Of a stretch of 7,958 nucleotides of DNA, positions 5,954 through 7,958 are shown in pieces. The first letter of the stretch is position 1; every line of letters starts with the position of its first letter. Source of the DNA: an uncultured Flavobacteriales bacterium (GTDB lineage Bacteria; Bacteroidota; Bacteroidia; Flavobacteriales_E; Vicingaceae); the NCBI GenBank assembly GCA_913059105.1, contig CAJXRL010000121.1, positions 1 to 7,958 of the forward strand, given 5' to 3'. A program made the translations under genes and the position numbers. The notes below the pieces were generated by a model, which searched no databases, was not told the origin of the DNA, and saw nothing but the letters and a program-made list of their open reading frames with translations.

Positions 5954-7929
5954 TTGGTAAAGAACCTCTTCCGCCTTTTTTTAGTGTCAGCAGTTTTGCT
6001 AAGCTCTTGTTCTACTGACAAGAACAAAGCATTGAACCGTGGTTTTCATAATATGACTTCACGTTTCAACGGCTATTTTAACGCGAAAGAGATTATGAAA
6101 GAGCAAGAAACCACTCTAAAGGGAGGTTTCAAAGATGACTATTCTCAATTACTACCCATTTTTATATACCCCGATGAGGCAAAATCTCAAAGCATGTATG
6201 GCGAAATGGACAAGATTGTTGAAAAATGTTCAGAAGTTATTGAACGTCACTCTATTCACAAAAGAAAGGTAGAGTATGTTAAATGGATTGATGACAGTTA
6301 TTTTCTTATTGGTCAAGCCCGTCTTTACAAACAAGAGTTTGGTTTAGCAGAACAAACTTTCCTATATGTTTATCAGCACTACAAGAAAGACCCTGCACGT
6401 TACAGAGGATTAAGTTGGCTAATTAAAACCTTCATCGAAACCCAACAATGGGATAGAGCAGAGGAATTTTTAGACCTTGCAGAAGATAATCTAAAGAAAT
6501 ATCCAGAGGATTACTTAGGCGAATATCATGCTATAGTTGCTGACTACAATATAAAAAGAGACCAAGATTACGAGAAAGCTATAGAACACCTAGAGCAGGC
6601 CGTTCAGCTAACCAAAAAGCGAGACGGGAAAGCTAGGTACACCTATATTTTAGCTCAACTTTATCAAAAGAAAAAGAATTTCTTGTTGGCTACAGAAGCG
6701 TATGGCGATGTATTGAAATTGAATCCTAATTACACGATGCGTTTCAATGCTAGAATTAGCAGAGCCATTGCCTTTGATGTAGCCGGCAGCGATAGTAAAG
6801 CGATTAAAAAGGAGCTAAACAAAATGCTCAAAGACATCAAAAACGAAGAGTTTAAAGACCAGATTTACTTTGCTCTTGCTGAATTAGCTTTAAAAGAAGA
6901 TGAAGAACCTTTAGCTGTTGAATTACTTCAAAAGTCGATTAACACTAGTGTGTCAAATGATAAACAAAAAGCACTTTCTTACTTACGATTAGCAGATCTT
7001 TATTTTGAAAGACCAGACTACATTGCAGCTCAAGAAAGATATGACAGCACGCTTCAATTTTTACCAGAAGAACATCCTGAATATTTCCCTACTGAAGATA
7101 AGAACAACAACTTGCAAGACTTGGTGCGCAATCTAAAAATCATCAGGCTACAAGACAGTCTCTTAGTTTTATCTAATCTAAGTTCTGGGGATAGAGAAAA
7201 GAAAGTGAACGAAATTATTGAAGCAATTAAAGAAGAGGACGAAAGAAAGAAACAAGCCGAGCTTAACAAATTAGAATCGGCACAAAATCAAACAAACCCA
7301 GGACTCATAAACGTTGCTACAGGAGGCCGAAAAGGCAATTGGTATTTCTACAATCCTACTAACATATCACTCGGCATTAACGACTTTAAATCTATTTGGG
7401 GAGACATTCAATTATCTGACAATTGGAGAAGAAAAAACAAAGCAGCTACAGTAGTCGTTCAAAAACTCGACCCTAAAGAGAAAGAAGCAGCTAAAGAAGA
7501 TTCTACGAAAATGGCAGAGCGATATAACGCAAATTTTTACTTGGAAGCTATACCAGAAAATTATGAAGAACAATTGGAGGCACATGGTAAAGTTGTCGAG
7601 GCGTTGTTCAATGTTGGAACCATTTTTAAGGAGAGCTTCAGAGATTATAGTAGTGCCATAAGTTCGTTTGAAAGAGTTACAAAAGAGTATGACACTTCTC
7701 AATATAATTTACCTGCTCATTACCAATTGTATCGAATCTATAAAATCAACGAATACGAAGAAAAAGCAGTAATTGAAAAAAAGTGGGTATTAGATAATCA
7801 TCCTTTTAGTGAATACGCTTACCTGATTAAAAATCCAAATTATAGTAAAGAGTCTAAAGCAACAAAACAAAAAGTTGAGGAATTTTACGTTTCTACTTAT
7901 AAATTATACAAATACGGGCTTTACACAGA
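5954..7929 (+). CDS. porW: T9SS lipoprotein PorW/SprE, TPR-rich, 3' truncated
   Basis: This frame stays open for 658 codons until the adapter. Known relatives are roughly 850-900 residues, so the C-terminal quarter is missing. In the type IX secretion system of Bacteroidota, PorW (Porphyromonas) or SprE (Flavobacterium) is a periplasm-facing lipoprotein needed for secretion and, in gliders, for gliding. The TTG start at 5954 gives a clean lipoprotein signal (MVKNLFRLF..., lipobox LSSC, Cys19). A stop at 5936 and the absence of any ATG before the lipobox exclude other conventional starts. The mature protein opens with the family signature around NRGFHNMTSRFNGYFNAKE (residues 28-46). TPR helices follow (about 113-260 and 302-377), then a charged coiled-coil-like stretch (414-442) and an N/Q-rich linker. 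A signature block carries WYFYNP (463-468) and WGDIQLSDNWRR (482-493), and more TPR-like helices start at 543. No frameshift was found. Whether the organism glides cannot be told. Confidence 0.92.
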
Positions 7930-7958
7930 CTGTCTCTTATACACATCTGACGCTGCCG
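7930..7958 (-). other. Untrimmed Nextera (Tn5) adapter, not genomic
   Basis: CTGTCTCTTATACACATCT (7930-7948) is the Tn5 mosaic end, and GACGCTGCCG (7949-7958) continues into the read-1 adapter. The 29 bases are the exact reverse complement of 19-47, giving the contig false terminal inverted repeats. The porW/sprE reading frame continues through it by chance and should be cut at 7929. Confidence 0.97.

Noticed and set aside
7054..7269. Antisense open frame, serine- and leucine-rich
   Set aside because: It lies inside porW/sprE on the opposite strand. Its serine and leucine richness is a by-product of the Lys/Glu-rich codons of the real gene.
7412..7702. Antisense open frame, phenylalanine- and cysteine-rich
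   Set aside because: It is also a shadow of porW/sprE. The hydrophobic look comes from reading AAA/GAA codons in reverse.
1..7958. 29-bp perfect terminal inverted repeats suggesting a composite transposon
   Set aside because: The repeats are the Nextera/Tn5 mosaic end plus read-1 adapter with an index. They are library-construction sequence, and no transposase lies between them.

Overview
The window is a contig of a Bacteroidota chromosome. It is AT-rich, and the gene content best fits Flavobacteriales or a close relative. The strongest marker is a long, right-truncated gene for PorW/SprE, a lipoprotein of the type IX secretion system (T9SS), which is restricted to this phylum. Supporting signs are TAnnTTTG-type promoter elements, weak Shine-Dalgarno sequences, small lipocalin-like lipoproteins and a Bacteroidota-type membrane-anchored M23 peptidase. 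The genus cannot be determined. Positions 1-47 and 7930-7958 are untrimmed Nextera (Tn5) adapter, including an i5 index at the left end, so genomic sequence runs only from 48 to 7929.

Layout from left to right. First comes the C-terminal end of a thioredoxin-fold protein (+). It meets, tail to tail with one base between, a small lipoprotein gene (-) whose TTG start overlaps the end of tyrS (-), so tyrS and the lipoprotein gene form an operon. A divergent intergenic region (1936-2279) holds degenerate 7-bp tandem repeats and a REP-like inverted repeat. Next is an extended-SDR epimerase/dehydratase gene (+), then a convergent intergenic region (3279-3451) with more REP-like units and a pentamer array. 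A second leftward operon follows, with an M23 (LytM) metallopeptidase gene first and a GH3-family acyl-adenylating enzyme gene two bases behind it. A 151-bp divergent promoter region separates the M23 gene from porW/sprE, which runs rightward off the contig.

Functionally, tyrS is core translation, and the SDR and GH3 enzymes are metabolic with unidentified substrates. The M23 peptidase and PorW are cell-envelope proteins, which makes an envelope or secretion-related role for the whole right-hand cluster plausible but unproven. No CRISPR array, tRNA, rRNA, insertion sequence or phage gene was seen. Most of the window is ordinary chromosome. The points worth a second look are the GH3-M23-PorW neighbourhood, the REP-like elements on both sides of the SDR gene, the TTG starts of both lipoprotein genes, and the adapter contamination.
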